This document shows positions 27,554 to 38,095 of a stretch of 64,000 bases of DNA, piece after piece (the stretch's first letter is position 1; every line of letters starts with the position of its first letter). This stretch comes from Chelativorans sp. J32 (lineage in GTDB: Bacteria; Pseudomonadota; Alphaproteobacteria; Rhizobiales; Rhizobiaceae), in the NCBI RefSeq assembly GCF_000518985.1, contig NZ_JAEQ01000018.1:9114-73113 (forward strand). Direction: 5' to 3'. Made by a program: the position numbers and the translations under genes. The notes below the pieces were generated by a model. The model had not been told where the DNA came from. It saw nothing but the letters and a program-made list of their open reading frames with translations, and made no database searches.

Positions 27554-27564
27554 AGCCCTGTCAA
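27536..27564 (-). promoter_or_regulatory. nadA promoter
   Basis: On the minus strand a perfect -35 TTGACA at 27564-27559 is followed after 17 bases by AAGCAT; GCATAT two bases on is an alternative -10. The -35 overlaps the stop codon of the upstream nadQ gene, so the nadA promoter is squeezed into a 66-base gap with both operators. Confidence 0.6.
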
Positions 27565-28502
27565 GCCCGTATGACGGGTAATTTTGTGCCCGCGGCGGTG
27601 CGTTCCATCAGCACGGCCGGGCGGAAGCGGAAGAGCTTTGCAGGGCGCCCACCCGTTTCGGAGCTGGTTTCGCCCGTCTCCTCCACGAGTTCCTGCTGCT
27701 CAATCAGGCGGCGGAAATTCTGCTTGTGCACCAAGCGGCCCGAAAGCGCTTCGACGGCCTGTTGCAACTGCAGGAGCGTGAAGACGGGAGGCATGAGTTC
27801 GAACACCACCGGCCGGTATTTGATCTTGGTGCGCAGCCGCGCAATGCCCGTGGCAAGGATGCGGCGGTGGTCCGCGATCATGGAGCGGCCGGGAATGGGA
27901 GCGGTCGCGTCCTCTCCCCTCTTCCTGAGCGCTTCCTCGACCAAGCCTGCCTCATAGAGCAATTCGTAGCGCTGCAGCACCAATTCCTCATTCCACGAGC
28001 GGCCGTCGAGCCCGAAGGCGATCGCCGCCCGCTGGCACCGGTCCTCGCGCGGCTCTCCTTCGACCTCCTCCGCCCAGGCTGCGAGCCTCGGCAGGATCAG
28101 ACTCTCGACGATTTCCGGCGCCCCGTCGCGATGATCCTCCCAGGGAAAATAGTCGTACCAGCTGCGCCAATCGCGCGGGGCTTGCCCTTCCCTCCGCTCG
28201 TCATGCGTCAAGCCGAGATAGCTGATCGAGATGGCGCGGGTAAGCTCGTCGGCCAGACGGTCACGATCGGCGAAGGTGTAGAGTTGCTCGATATAGCCCA
28301 GGCGATGTCCGGTCTGCTGCTCCACCCAGTCGCGCAGCCCCGCCTGGAGCGAGCGATGTCCGAGTTCAAACGGGCCCGAAGGCAAGGCGCGCCCCTGCTG
28401 GATGGTGAGCGCGCACGGCCGATTGCCGATGACTGCGGCGACGACCGCGATCAGATCGACCTTCACTTCGTGGCGCTGGTGGGGATCCTGCGTGGCGTTC
28501 AT
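27561..28502 (-). CDS. nadQ: NadQ-type (NrtR-related) regulator of NAD biosynthesis
   Basis: Transcription factor of 313 aa with a Nudix-like N-terminal sensor and a C-terminal winged helix. The sensor keeps [11 protein letters not shown] and [11 protein letters not shown], hallmarks of NrtR-like Nudix domains, but the Nudix box is degenerate ([18 protein letters not shown], no REXXEE), so it should bind a nucleotide rather than hydrolyse one. The C-terminus ([21 protein letters not shown], then GRPAKLFRF) is the NrtR-type DNA-binding region. It is immediately upstream of nadABC in the same direction, with two palindromes between, matching the alphaproteobacterial NadQ regulon. Its own start region carries no such palindrome. 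Confidence 0.78.
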   Translation of the reverse strand: MNATQDPHQRHEVKVDLIAVVAAVIGNRPCALTIQQGRALPSGPFELGHRSLQAGLRDWVEQQTGHRLGYIEQLYTFADRDRLADELTRAISISYLGLTHDERREGQAPRDWRSWYDYFPWEDHRDGAPEIVESLILPRLAAWAEEVEGEPREDRCQRAAIAFGLDGRSWNEELVLQRYELLYEAGLVEEALRKRGEDATAPIPGRSMIADHRRILATGIARLRTKIKYRPVVFELMPPVFTLLQLQQAVEALSGRLVHKQNFRRLIEQQELVEETGETSSETGGRPAKLFRFRPAVLMERTAAGTKLPVIRA

Positions 28503-28690
28503 TGGCTCTGTTGGGTCCTGCTCCGTCCGAACGAGTCAATAACCAGCATGTAGCAGCAGAACGGGCCCGGCGGAACACCGACCTGGATGCGGGAACGATC
28601 AGAGCCTGTGCACCGCAAATTTTTCTTCGCAACTGCACAAAACTATGCGAAATGAGCCGGCACCAGCAGTTGCCTCTGGAGGATGATGTC

Positions 28691-29536
28691 ATGAGCGCAA
28701 CCGGAGGAACGAGATCGATAACACCGCCGGAGATCAGGGCAGCCAAGGGCAAAACGCCCATTGTCTGTCTCACCGCCTATACGACACCGATCGCCCGGCT
28801 CCTCGACCCGCACTGCGATTTGGTCCTCGTGGGTGACAGCGTCGGCATGGTGCTGCACGGGCTTCCTTCCACGCTTGGCGTGACGCTCGACATGATGATC
28901 ATGCACGGAAAGGCGGTGCGCCGCGGGCTGGAAAAGGCGCTGATGGTGGTCGATATGCCCTTCGGCTCCTACGAGGAGGGCCCGGAACAGGCCTTTCGCA
29001 ATGGCGCTCGCGTCATGGCCGAGACCGGCTGCGCAGCTATCAAGCTCGAGGGCGGCGAGAGCATGGCGGAAACGATCCGCTTCCTGGTCGCGCGTGGCGT
29101 GCCGGTGATGGCCCATGTCGGCTTGACGCCGCAGGCGGTGAACGCCTTCGGCGGCTACCAGGTCCAGGGCCGCGGGGCGGATGCCGAGCGGGTGCTGCGC
29201 GACGCGCGCGCGGTCGCCGAAGCGGGTGCTTTTTCGGTGGTGCTGGAGAAAGTGCCGGAAGAGCTTGCCGTCAGGATTACCAAGGAGATCCCGATCCCGA
29301 CCATCGGCATCGGTGCTTCGTCCGCCTGCGATGGGCAGGTGCTGGTGGTGGACGACGTGTTGGGCATGTTCACCGATTTCCGCCCGAAATTCGTCAAGCG
29401 ATATGCGGAGTTGGCGGAAGCGGCGGACGCCGCGGTGTCCGCTTATGCCCGTGATGTGCGGGAACGCCGCTTCCCGGGGCCGGAACACGTCTTCGGCAGC
29501 GCCCCGAAGCCGGTGAAAGGGGGCGAGGCGGCATGA
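28691..29536 (+). CDS. panB: 3-methyl-2-oxobutanoate hydroxymethyltransferase
   Basis: First committed enzyme of pantothenate synthesis: adds a hydroxymethyl group from methylene-tetrahydrofolate to 2-oxoisovalerate, giving ketopantoate. 281 aa from the ATG at 28691, which has GGAGG at the right distance; an open frame continues upstream without family similarity. Conserved stretches: [25 protein letters not shown] (metal-binding Asp), [23 protein letters not shown] variant [15 protein letters not shown], and [15 protein letters not shown]. It overlaps panC by ATGA. Confidence 0.95.
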   Translation: MSATGGTRSITPPEIRAAKGKTPIVCLTAYTTPIARLLDPHCDLVLVGDSVGMVLHGLPSTLGVTLDMMIMHGKAVRRGLEKALMVVDMPFGSYEEGPEQAFRNGARVMAETGCAAIKLEGGESMAETIRFLVARGVPVMAHVGLTPQAVNAFGGYQVQGRGADAERVLRDARAVAEAGAFSVVLEKVPEELAVRITKEIPIPTIGIGASSACDGQVLVVDDVLGMFTDFRPKFVKRYAELAEAADAAVSAYARDVRERRFPGPEHVFGSAPKPVKGGEAA

Positions 29537-30387
29537 GCGTCCCGATCGTCCGCACCGTGAGGGAGTTGCGTGCCGAGGTGTCTGCCTGGCGAAGGCAGGG
29601 GTTTCGCGTAGGCGTGGTGCCGACCATGGGGGCGCTGCACGAGGGGCATTTGAGCCTGGTACGAACCGCCCTGGGCAGGGCCGACCGCGTGATCGTCACA
29701 TTATTCGTCAATCCGAAGCAGTTCAACAACGCCGCCGACCTCGCAGCCTATCCGCGCACTGAGGAGGCAGACGCAGGGAAGCTAGCACCGCTCGGCGCCC
29801 ACATGCTCTACGCGCCCGACGTGGCGGAGATGTATCCGGACGGGTTTTCCACCACGGTTTCCGTCAGCGGTGTGAGCGAAGGCCTTTGCGGCGCATTCCG
29901 GCCGGGCCATTTCGATGGTATGGCGACAGTGGTGACGAAACTGTTCCTGCAGACTGGTTCCGACCTCGCCTTCTTCGGCGAGAAGGATCTCCAGCAGCTC
30001 CACGTGGTGCGGCGGCTGGCCCGCGATCTCGACATACCGATCGAGATCGTCGCCTGTCCGACGGTGCGCGAGGAGGACGGGCTCGCCCTTTCCTCCCGCA
30101 ATGTTCGCCTTTCGACCGAGCACCGCCTGATCGCTCCGCGGCTCGCCAAAATCCTCTTTGCGACGGCCGGCCGCCTGACAGAAGGCGCGTCCATCGACGA
30201 AACCCTTCTCGAAGCGCGCAATGCGATTCTCGAGGCCGGCTATCAGCAGGTCGAATATCTCGAATTGCGCGCAAACGAGGATCTTGCACCGCTTTCCAAA
30301 CTTGACAGGCCGGGACGGCTGCTCGTCGCAGCATGGCTTGGCGGCGTCCGCCTCATCGATAACGTGCCGGTAGCTCCTGCGCGGTAG
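29533..30387 (+). CDS. panC: Pantoate-beta-alanine ligase
   Basis: Joins pantoate and beta-alanine with ATP to form pantothenate. 284 aa. The nucleotide-binding motif [15 protein letters not shown] begins near residue 29, the FVNPKQF motif near 57, FFGEKDLQQ near 143 and the KMSKS-equivalent region LALSSRN near 176. It is translationally coupled to panB; no panD is in the window. The thiC riboswitch leader begins about 140 bases after its stop. Confidence 0.95.
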   Translation: MSVPIVRTVRELRAEVSAWRRQGFRVGVVPTMGALHEGHLSLVRTALGRADRVIVTLFVNPKQFNNAADLAAYPRTEEADAGKLAPLGAHMLYAPDVAEMYPDGFSTTVSVSGVSEGLCGAFRPGHFDGMATVVTKLFLQTGSDLAFFGEKDLQQLHVVRRLARDLDIPIEIVACPTVREEDGLALSSRNVRLSTEHRLIAPRLAKILFATAGRLTEGASIDETLLEARNAILEAGYQQVEYLELRANEDLAPLSKLDRPGRLLVAAWLGGVRLIDNVPVAPAR

Positions 30388-30491
30388 GAGAACTTACGCG
30401 CAAACGACGTGTAAATCATTGGACCCACTTACTTTTTTTTCGTAACGCTTTGCGGTGCTCGAGCGGCACGGCATGGAGATCGAGCAATGGC

Positions 30492-30520
30492 TTGACAAGC
30501 GTAGGCGCTCCTCGCAAGAT
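30492..30520 (+). promoter_or_regulatory. Putative promoter of the thi operon
   Basis: Perfect -35 TTGACA at 30492-30497, a 17-base spacer and a moderate -10 CAAGAT at 30515-30520. The predicted transcription start near 30527 falls just before the riboswitch, which supports the call. Confidence 0.5.
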
Positions 30521-30529
30521 CACGGCCAT

Positions 30530-32548
<2,019 letters not shown>

Positions 32549-32578
32549 GGCGCGGGATATAAGGGATAGCCGTGATAA

Positions 32579-32804
32579 CCCCCTCTCTTGCAAATTCTAC
32601 TGACTTAGCTTCGCTAAGCCCAAGAATTTGCTTTCTCCCCCACCAAGGGGGAGATAGCCGCCCTGCAGCTGCACCACTGCCAATCTTCAGCTTGGGCGAC
32701 TGGCAGCAAGGCTGGTGCGGGCCCCTATCTCTCCCCTTGCGGGAGAGAAAGCGATTTCGACCTGTTAGCCGAAGGCTAAGTGTTAGAAATCGCAAGAGAG
32801 GGGG
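32579..32804. repeat. RIME-like palindromic intergenic element
   Basis: A 226-bp element bounded by perfect 13-bp inverted ends, CCCCCTCTCTTGC at 32579-32591 and GCAAGAGAGGGGG at 32792-32804. Its two halves of about 80 bp are imperfect inverted copies of each other, and each holds smaller hairpins (CTTAGC-TTCG-CTAAG; CTCCCCC/GGGGGAG; TTAGC-CGAAG-GCTAA). The centre has a further TGCCA/TGGCA stem. This fits the mosaic RIME elements known in Rhizobiaceae. It fills the gap between thiC and thiO; transcribed, it would fold into a large structure inside the thi mRNA. Confidence 0.75.
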
Positions 32805-32849
32805 TCCGGGCCCAGTCGCTCGCCCGCAACTCCGCGCGGGAGAGCCCTG

Positions 32850-33842
32850 ATGCGCATCCTCGTCAAAGGTGCGGGCGTTGCGGGGCTGGCGGCGGCTCAT
32901 GAGTTGGCGGTGCGCGGTGCGGATGTTACCGTGATCGAGAAGAGCGCCGCGGTCGGCGGCGGAGCTTCCTGGCTCGCCGGCGGGATGCTAGCGCCATATT
33001 GCGAGCGGGAGAGCGCGGAGGCGGATGTGATCCACCTCGGAAGAGGCTCGGCCCGCTGGTGGGAAGAGACCCTTCCCGGTCTCGTCGCGTTCAACGGCAC
33101 ATTGGTGGTCGCGCCGCCTCGAGACGCGGCGGAGCTTCGCCGCTTTGCCGCGCGGACGGAAGGCCACGCGCTTTTATCCGCGGAAGAGATCGAGGCACTG
33201 GAACGGGATTTCGCGGGACGATTTCGCAGCGGACTTTTCTTTGCCTCGGAAGCGCATCTTGACCCGCGCAAGGCGTTGAAGCGGCTTCACGCCAAGCTCG
33301 AGGCTCTGGGCGTGCACTTCCTCTTCGGCTGCACCGAGACCCTTCAAACTTTCGACCGTATAGTGGACTGCACCGGTTTCGCCGCGGCGGAGGCGCTCCC
33401 GGAACTTCGCGGTGTGCGCGGCGAGATGCTTTATCTCGAAACGCGGGAGGTGGTGCTTTCCCGGCCCGTGCGGCTGATCCATCCGCGCTTTCCCGTCTAT
33501 GTGGTGCCGCGCGGCGGCGGCCGCTTCATGGTCGGCGCGACAATGGTGGAGAGTGCGGACAGCGGACCGGTCACGGCGCGCTCGATGATGGAACTGCTCA
33601 ATGCCGCCTACACAGTGCATCCCGCCTTCGGCGAGGCGCGTATTCTCGAAGCGGCGGCGGGCGTCCGACCAGCCTTTCCCGACAACCTGCCGAAGATCGA
33701 GACGAGTGGGGACACGCTCTTCATCAACGGCTTCCACCGCCATGGTTTTCTGCTGGCGCCGGCGCTGGCGCGCCAGGCCGCCGACCTGATCATCTTGAAC
33801 GAGGCAAGCAATGAAGCTCATCGTGAACGGGCAAGCGCTTGA
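32850..33842 (+). CDS. thiO: Glycine oxidase ThiO (FAD-dependent)
   Basis: Oxidises glycine to iminoglycine (dehydroglycine), the nitrogen and carbon donor for the thiazole ring of thiamine. 330 aa. FAD-binding GAGVAGLAAAHELAVRGADVT at the N-terminus, then WLAGGMLAPYCE, and near the C-terminus GVRPAFPDNLP and the GFHRHGFLLAPALA stretch of DAO-type oxidases. It overlaps thiS by 32 bases. It is separated from thiC by a palindromic element but runs in the same direction. Confidence 0.9.
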   Translation: MRILVKGAGVAGLAAAHELAVRGADVTVIEKSAAVGGGASWLAGGMLAPYCERESAEADVIHLGRGSARWWEETLPGLVAFNGTLVVAPPRDAAELRRFAARTEGHALLSAEEIEALERDFAGRFRSGLFFASEAHLDPRKALKRLHAKLEALGVHFLFGCTETLQTFDRIVDCTGFAAAEALPELRGVRGEMLYLETREVVLSRPVRLIHPRFPVYVVPRGGGRFMVGATMVESADSGPVTARSMMELLNAAYTVHPAFGEARILEAAAGVRPAFPDNLPKIETSGDTLFINGFHRHGFLLAPALARQAADLIILNEASNEAHRERASA

Positions 33843-34008
33843 GACAACGGCGCGAACGCTTTCCGAGTTGATGGCTGAACTGGGCCACGCCGGGAACTGG
33901 TTCGCGACTGCGGTCAATTCCGAATTTGTGCCGGGCAGCGAGCGCGAAAGGGCCCGGCTTTCCGAAGGCGACCGAGTGGAAATCCTCACGCCAAGGCAGG
34001 GAGGGTGA
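33811..34008 (+). CDS. thiS: Sulfur carrier protein ThiS
   Basis: Ubiquitin-like carrier of 65 aa that brings sulfur, as a C-terminal thiocarboxylate, to ThiG. The required Gly-Gly end is present (PRQGG). Fold residues match: [20 protein letters not shown] at the start and [11 protein letters not shown] before the tail. It starts inside thiO and its stop overlaps the thiG start. The adenylating partner ThiF is not in the window. Confidence 0.93.
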   Translation: MKLIVNGQALETTARTLSELMAELGHAGNWFATAVNSEFVPGSERERARLSEGDRVEILTPRQGG

Positions 34009-34787
34009 CCATGCCGCTCACCGTCTACGGCACCGAACTGTCCTCGCGCCTGCTTCTTGGCACGGCGCAATACCCCTCGCCTGCCATTCTCGCGGAAGCG
34101 GTGAAAGCGTCGGGCGCGGGTGTGGTGACCGTTTCCCTGCGGCGCGAAGGCCTAGATGGCGGATCGGGCGGCGGCTTCTGGTCGCTGATCCGGCAGCTTG
34201 GCGTGCGCGTGCTGCCCAACACGGCGGGTTGCCACACCGTCAAGGAAGCCGTGACCACGGCCAGGATGGCGCGCGAGGTGTTCGGCACGAACTGGATCAA
34301 GCTCGAGGTGATCGGCCATCACGATACGCTGCAGCCGGATGTTTTCGGCCTCGTGGAGGCAGCGCGCATCCTTGCAGACGACGGCTTTGCCGTCTTTCCC
34401 TACACGACCGAGGATCTGGTGGTGGGCGAGCGGCTGATTGAGGCGGGTTGCGAGGTGCTGATGCCCTGGTGTGCCCCCATCGGCTCCGCCAAGGGGCCGG
34501 TCAATATCGACGCGCTCAGGGCTTACCGCGCCCATTTCGCGGACACGCCGCTGATCGTCGATGCCGGACTCGGGCGGCCCTCCCATGCGGCAGCGGTGAT
34601 GGAGTTGGGCTTCGACGGAGTGCTGCTCAACACCGCCGTGGCCAAGGCCGGCGATCCGGTCATGATGGCTGCAGCCTTCGCGCAGGCGGTGGAAGCAGGC
34701 TGCGGCGCGTTCGAAGCAGGCCCGCTCGAGCCGCGCGATATGGCCGTGCCTTCCACCCCCATCATCGGCAAAGCGGTGTTCTCATGA
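34005..34787 (+). CDS. thiG: Thiazole synthase
   Basis: Builds the thiazole phosphate from deoxyxylulose 5-phosphate, iminoglycine and ThiS thiocarboxylate. 260 aa from the GTG at 34005 overlapping the thiS stop; an ATG at 34011 is an alternative two codons on. The Schiff-base lysine lies in [10 protein letters not shown] (about residue 99), and the phosphate-binding regions [14 protein letters not shown] and [11 protein letters not shown] are present. Overlaps thiE by ATGA. Confidence 0.96.
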   Translation: MTMPLTVYGTELSSRLLLGTAQYPSPAILAEAVKASGAGVVTVSLRREGLDGGSGGGFWSLIRQLGVRVLPNTAGCHTVKEAVTTARMAREVFGTNWIKLEVIGHHDTLQPDVFGLVEAARILADDGFAVFPYTTEDLVVGERLIEAGCEVLMPWCAPIGSAKGPVNIDALRAYRAHFADTPLIVDAGLGRPSHAAAVMELGFDGVLLNTAVAKAGDPVMMAAAFAQAVEAGCGAFEAGPLEPRDMAVPSTPIIGKAVFS

Positions 34788-35404
34788 CGCTTGATCCCTT
34801 CTATCTCATCGTGGACTCCTCGGCATGGATCGAGCGGCTGGTGCCGATCGGCGTAAAGCTCGTGCAGCTGCGCATCAAGGAGATGAACGAGGCAGAGCTA
34901 CGGGCGGAAATCCGACGCGCGAGGAAGATCTGCGCGCGGCATGGCTGCCAGCTCATCGTCAACGATTACTGGCGGCTCGCCATCGAGGAGGACTGCGATT
35001 TCGTCCATCTCGGCCAAGAGGATTTAGCCACTGCCGATCTCGCCGTCATCAAGCGGGCCGGGCTGAGGCTGGGCCTAAGCACGCATGATGACGCCGAGCT
35101 TGCGACGGCGCTGGCGGCCGAGCCAGACTACATCGCGCTCGGGCCGATCTACCCGACCATCCTCAAGAAAATGAAATGGGCGCCGCAGGGTCTCGAGCGG
35201 ATTGCCGAATGGAAGCGGCGCGTCGCCCCGCTGCCGCTCGTCGTCATCGGCGGGCTGACGCCGGAGCGCATCCCCGGCGTGTTCGAGCGGGACGCGGATT
35301 CGGCCGCTGTGGTGACAGATATATTGCGCAATTCGGACCCGGAAGCGCGCACGCGCGAATGGATCGCCGCAACCACACCATGGCGGCAGAAGAGCAGAGC
35401 ATGA
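34784..35404 (+). CDS. thiE: Thiamine phosphate synthase
   Basis: Couples HMP pyrophosphate with thiazole phosphate to thiamine monophosphate. 206 aa from the ATG at 34784. TIM-barrel motifs: [11 protein letters not shown] near residue 25, LIVNDYW near 60, VHLGQEDL near 78, [20 protein letters not shown] near 122 and VVIGGLTPE near 152. An open frame extends upstream over thiG but is a shadow. ATGA overlap with both neighbours. Confidence 0.93.
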   Translation: MTLDPFYLIVDSSAWIERLVPIGVKLVQLRIKEMNEAELRAEIRRARKICARHGCQLIVNDYWRLAIEEDCDFVHLGQEDLATADLAVIKRAGLRLGLSTHDDAELATALAAEPDYIALGPIYPTILKKMKWAPQGLERIAEWKRRVAPLPLVVIGGLTPERIPGVFERDADSAAVVTDILRNSDPEARTREWIAATTPWRQKSRA

Positions 35405-36204
35405 GAACCGAGCCGCGCGTCCTCGTCATCGCGGGCTCCGATTCTTCGGGAGGCGCCGGCATCGCTCGTGACGTAGCGGTTTTGACGGGGCTCGGCGTTC
35501 ACGCCTCTATCGCCATCACGGCAGTGACCGCGCAAACGCATGAACGCGTCGCGGCGGTGGGGCCCATGACACCCGCGCTGGTCTCCGCGCAAATGGAAGC
35601 CGCGCTGGAGGCAGGCCCGGTCGGCGCGATCAAGATCGGTATGCTGGCGACGAGAGGCACGGTGGAGGCTGTTGCCGCGGTGTTGAGGAAGCACGATCGT
35701 ATCCCGGTGGTGCTCGATCCGGTGCTCGTCTCCTCCTCCGGAGGACGGTTGCTGGAGCGCGATGCCGTGGCGGCGCTGAAGCTGGATCTGCTGCCGCTCT
35801 GCCGGCTCGTCACGCCCAATTGGCCGGAACTCGCCGCGCTTACCGATCAAGAACCTGCGCGAAATGAGAAGGAGGCGCTCGCTCAGGGCGACCTGCTGCT
35901 TGCAAGCGGATGCGGCGCGTTGCTCGTCAAGGGCGGCCACGCGCCGGATGGGGAGAAATCAGTCGATATCCTGCTGGGGCGCGGCCACGTGCCAGTGCGC
36001 TTCGAGGCGCCCCGCCTTGACGTAAGCATGCGCGGCACCGGTTGCGCGCTTGCCAGCTCCATTGCCGGCGGCGTGGCCCGAGGGCTTCCCCTGGAAGACA
36101 GCATAGTATTTGGCAAGCAGAACGTATATCATATTCTAGACGCTGCATCGCGCACACACCATCAACAAGGCGATCTAACGCATAAACGCGCACCACAAGC
36201 GTGA
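35401..36204 (+). CDS. thiD: Hydroxymethylpyrimidine/phosphomethylpyrimidine kinase
   Basis: Phosphorylates HMP and HMP-phosphate to HMP-PP. 267 aa from the ATG at 35401. The N-terminus VLVIAGSDSSGGAGIARD, the central VLDPVLVSSSG, the LVTPNWPELAAL block and the anion hole MRGTGCALASSIA match the ThiD family. Last gene of the thi operon; followed by a strong hairpin. Confidence 0.94.
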   Translation: MRTEPRVLVIAGSDSSGGAGIARDVAVLTGLGVHASIAITAVTAQTHERVAAVGPMTPALVSAQMEAALEAGPVGAIKIGMLATRGTVEAVAAVLRKHDRIPVVLDPVLVSSSGGRLLERDAVAALKLDLLPLCRLVTPNWPELAALTDQEPARNEKEALAQGDLLLASGCGALLVKGGHAPDGEKSVDILLGRGHVPVRFEAPRLDVSMRGTGCALASSIAGGVARGLPLEDSIVFGKQNVYHILDAASRTHHQQGDLTHKRAPQA

Positions 36205-36232
36205 CATAAACGTATAGCCAGGCGGGAAAGAC

Positions 36233-36261
36233 CTGTGAAAAGGCATTACGCCTTTTCACAG
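36233..36261. terminator. Hairpin between thiD and omp, possible bidirectional terminator
   Basis: Perfect 12-bp inverted repeat CTGTGAAAAGGC / GCCTTTTCACAG with a 5-base loop, between two convergent genes. No T tract follows on either strand, so termination would depend on the stem, or the hairpin may instead protect transcript ends from exonucleases. Confidence 0.6.
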
Positions 36262-36277
36262 GGACGGTTTCAGAGCG

Positions 36278-36976
36278 TTAGAACTTGTAGGACAAGCCGA
36301 TCCGCACCGTATGAGATTGCGAACTCAAATCAGCGGATCCGATGTTGAGGTCATACGATTTCTTGCCGAAGTCCATGAACTGGTACTCGACCTTGCCGAT
36401 CCAGTTGTCGGTAATCGCATAATCAACACCCGCGCCAAGCGTATATCCAAGGCGCGTTTTGCTGTCCTCCTTAAGCTTGTCGCCATCCTTTGTGGATAGC
36501 TTCAGGTGCTCCAAGGCCACACCGCCGGTAACATAAGGCATGAAGCGGTCCACGGCATAGCCGAGTCTGGCGCGCAGCGAACCAAAGCCTTTCGCTTCTC
36601 CTACAGCCGCGTATTCTCTCAATATCTCATCCGTATCCGCCTTACCGAAATGGAACTGCGCATCGCCTTCCGCTCCGATGACCCAGTTATCGATCTGGTA
36701 ATTGTAGCCGATGTAACCGCCGACGAATCCGCCCTTGGCAGTGGCCTTAGCGCGTCCAAAGCCTGCAGCTTCTGCCTGATCATTCGGCGCGAAGTCGAGG
36801 CTAAATCCCTTGAAGCCGCCGTCCACACCAAGATAAATACCGCTCCAGTCATAGGAAGCGGCGGGAGCGACCGCGGGCGGCACGGGAACCGGGTCTTCCC
36901 GGCGGACGATCGCGTCAGCAGCAAAGGCCGATCCGCTGAGCATGGAGATAAACGAAAGGGCTACAATAAATCGCAT
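36278..36976 (-). CDS. Outer membrane beta-barrel protein (Omp25/RopB-like)
   Basis: Small outer-membrane barrel of 232 aa. Signal peptide MRFIVALSFISMLSGSAFA, cut after residue 19; the mature protein begins with a short proline-rich stretch, then alternating beta strands (YDWSGIYLGVDGG, GGFVGGYIGYNYQID, GSLRARLGYAVDRFMPYVTGG) and ends on the C-terminal phenylalanine (VRIGLSYKF) needed for barrel insertion. This pattern matches the Omp25/Omp31/RopB group abundant in Rhizobiales. It forms a single-gene unit convergent with the thi operon. Confidence 0.88.
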   Translation of the reverse strand: MRFIVALSFISMLSGSAFAADAIVRREDPVPVPPAVAPAASYDWSGIYLGVDGGFKGFSLDFAPNDQAEAAGFGRAKATAKGGFVGGYIGYNYQIDNWVIGAEGDAQFHFGKADTDEILREYAAVGEAKGFGSLRARLGYAVDRFMPYVTGGVALEHLKLSTKDGDKLKEDSKTRLGYTLGAGVDYAITDNWIGKVEYQFMDFGKKSYDLNIGSADLSSQSHTVRIGLSYKF

Positions 36977-37340
36977 TGGTTACCTCTTATTAATGATGTT
37001 TACGGCGTGCGCCTATAAACATCCAATTATCCAAACACAACCCCACGCGGCGATTTAATGCTGCCGTACCCCGCCGGCTCCGGAGGTGGTCTGGTCGTTG
37101 TCTTGGTCAGCGTGTGGCGGGGGCCTGGTCATGGACGAGGCCATGTTCCAGGCGTTGGCCGTTCCCAAGAATGGTGTTGTCGACAATTTGGATACGCTGT
37201 AGGTTGACTTGCGGATCGGACAGAGTATCGACAAAGCCTTTGACCTCACCATACCGGATACGGTTCAACGGCGAGGATCGTGGTCGGCGTCGTTCGAGAG
37301 CACTCAGTTCGGAAAGCGCAGCATAGAGGCATTGGCATCA
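36977..37340. other. Intergenic region, possible gene remnant
   Basis: 364 bases between the barrel protein gene and the GntR gene, holding both promoters. Short open pieces exist on both strands (for example one on the minus strand ending at 37055), but frames are broken by stops and I recognise no family. It could include the remains of a gene. No clear operator was seen. Confidence 0.4.
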
Positions 37341-38093
37341 ATGGCTACCAAAAGCATGGCGGCTGGGAAATCGAAGGACGGAGCAAAGGAGGCACCGGCG
37401 GAGATCCGGGTGCGCGGGCAAGGCGCGCGCAGCGTTTACGAGCGGCTCCGTCAGTCGATTCTCGACCTGTCGCTGCCTCCCGGCAGCCCGCTCGATGAAG
37501 CAACGCTGTCGGAGCAGTTCGCGATGTCACGTACGCCGATCCGCGAGGCATTGCTGCGGCTCGTCGCGGACGGTCTTGCCAGAAGCCTGCCCAACCGGAA
37601 CACCATCGTCGCCCCGATCGATTTCCAGCAGTTGCCCACTTATTTCGAAGCGCTGACGCTGATGTATCGCGTCACCACCCGTTCGGCGGCGATGCATCGC
37701 AGACCGGAGCACATCCTGGTCATCCGCGGCTTGGAAGCGGCCTATGCCGAGGCTGTCTCGCGCAGAGACGTGCTCGCGATGATCCAGACCAACCGCGACT
37801 TCCACATGGCCATCGCGGAGGCGGGCGGCAACAGCTATTTCAGCGGTCTGTTCGGCCGCCTTCTCGACGAAGGCCGGCGCATCCTGCGCATCTATTATTC
37901 CTCGTTCGACGACCGGCTGCCGCACCAATATGTGGAAGAGCACAGCGAGATGGTCGCGGCCATAGAAGAGGGTGATGCCGATCTTGCCGACAGGCTCGCC
38001 ACCGCGCATGCTGCCCAGATCGTGCGGCAGATCCAGAACTATATCGCCCGCGACACGGCGATATCCCTGTCAGTCAACTTGGACCGTTCGTGA
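37341..38093 (+). CDS. GntR family regulator (FadR/VanR subfamily, FCD domain)
   Basis: Transcription factor of 250 aa: winged helix at residues about 30-90 (VYERLRQSILDLSLPPGSPLDEATLSEQF, MSRTPIREALLRL) and an FCD ligand-binding domain with metal-site histidines (NRDFHMAIAEAGGN, HSEMVAAIEEGDADLA). The ATG at 37341 is chosen because it gives the normal length; the frame stays open 132 bases upstream. It overlaps the oxidoreductase gene start and precedes the hydroxyproline epimerase gene, so it probably senses an amino-acid-derived ligand and controls this operon. Confidence 0.88.
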   Translation: MATKSMAAGKSKDGAKEAPAEIRVRGQGARSVYERLRQSILDLSLPPGSPLDEATLSEQFAMSRTPIREALLRLVADGLARSLPNRNTIVAPIDFQQLPTYFEALTLMYRVTTRSAAMHRRPEHILVIRGLEAAYAEAVSRRDVLAMIQTNRDFHMAIAEAGGNSYFSGLFGRLLDEGRRILRIYYSSFDDRLPHQYVEEHSEMVAAIEEGDADLADRLATAHAAQIVRQIQNYIARDTAISLSVNLDRS

Positions 38094-38095
38094 CC

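Noticed and set aside
30433-30440. Run of eight T residues after panC as a terminator
   Set aside because: No stable stem precedes it on the plus strand.
37055-37252. 65-codon minus-strand frame before the GntR gene
   Set aside because: No ribosome site, no family similarity; region looks non-coding or decayed.
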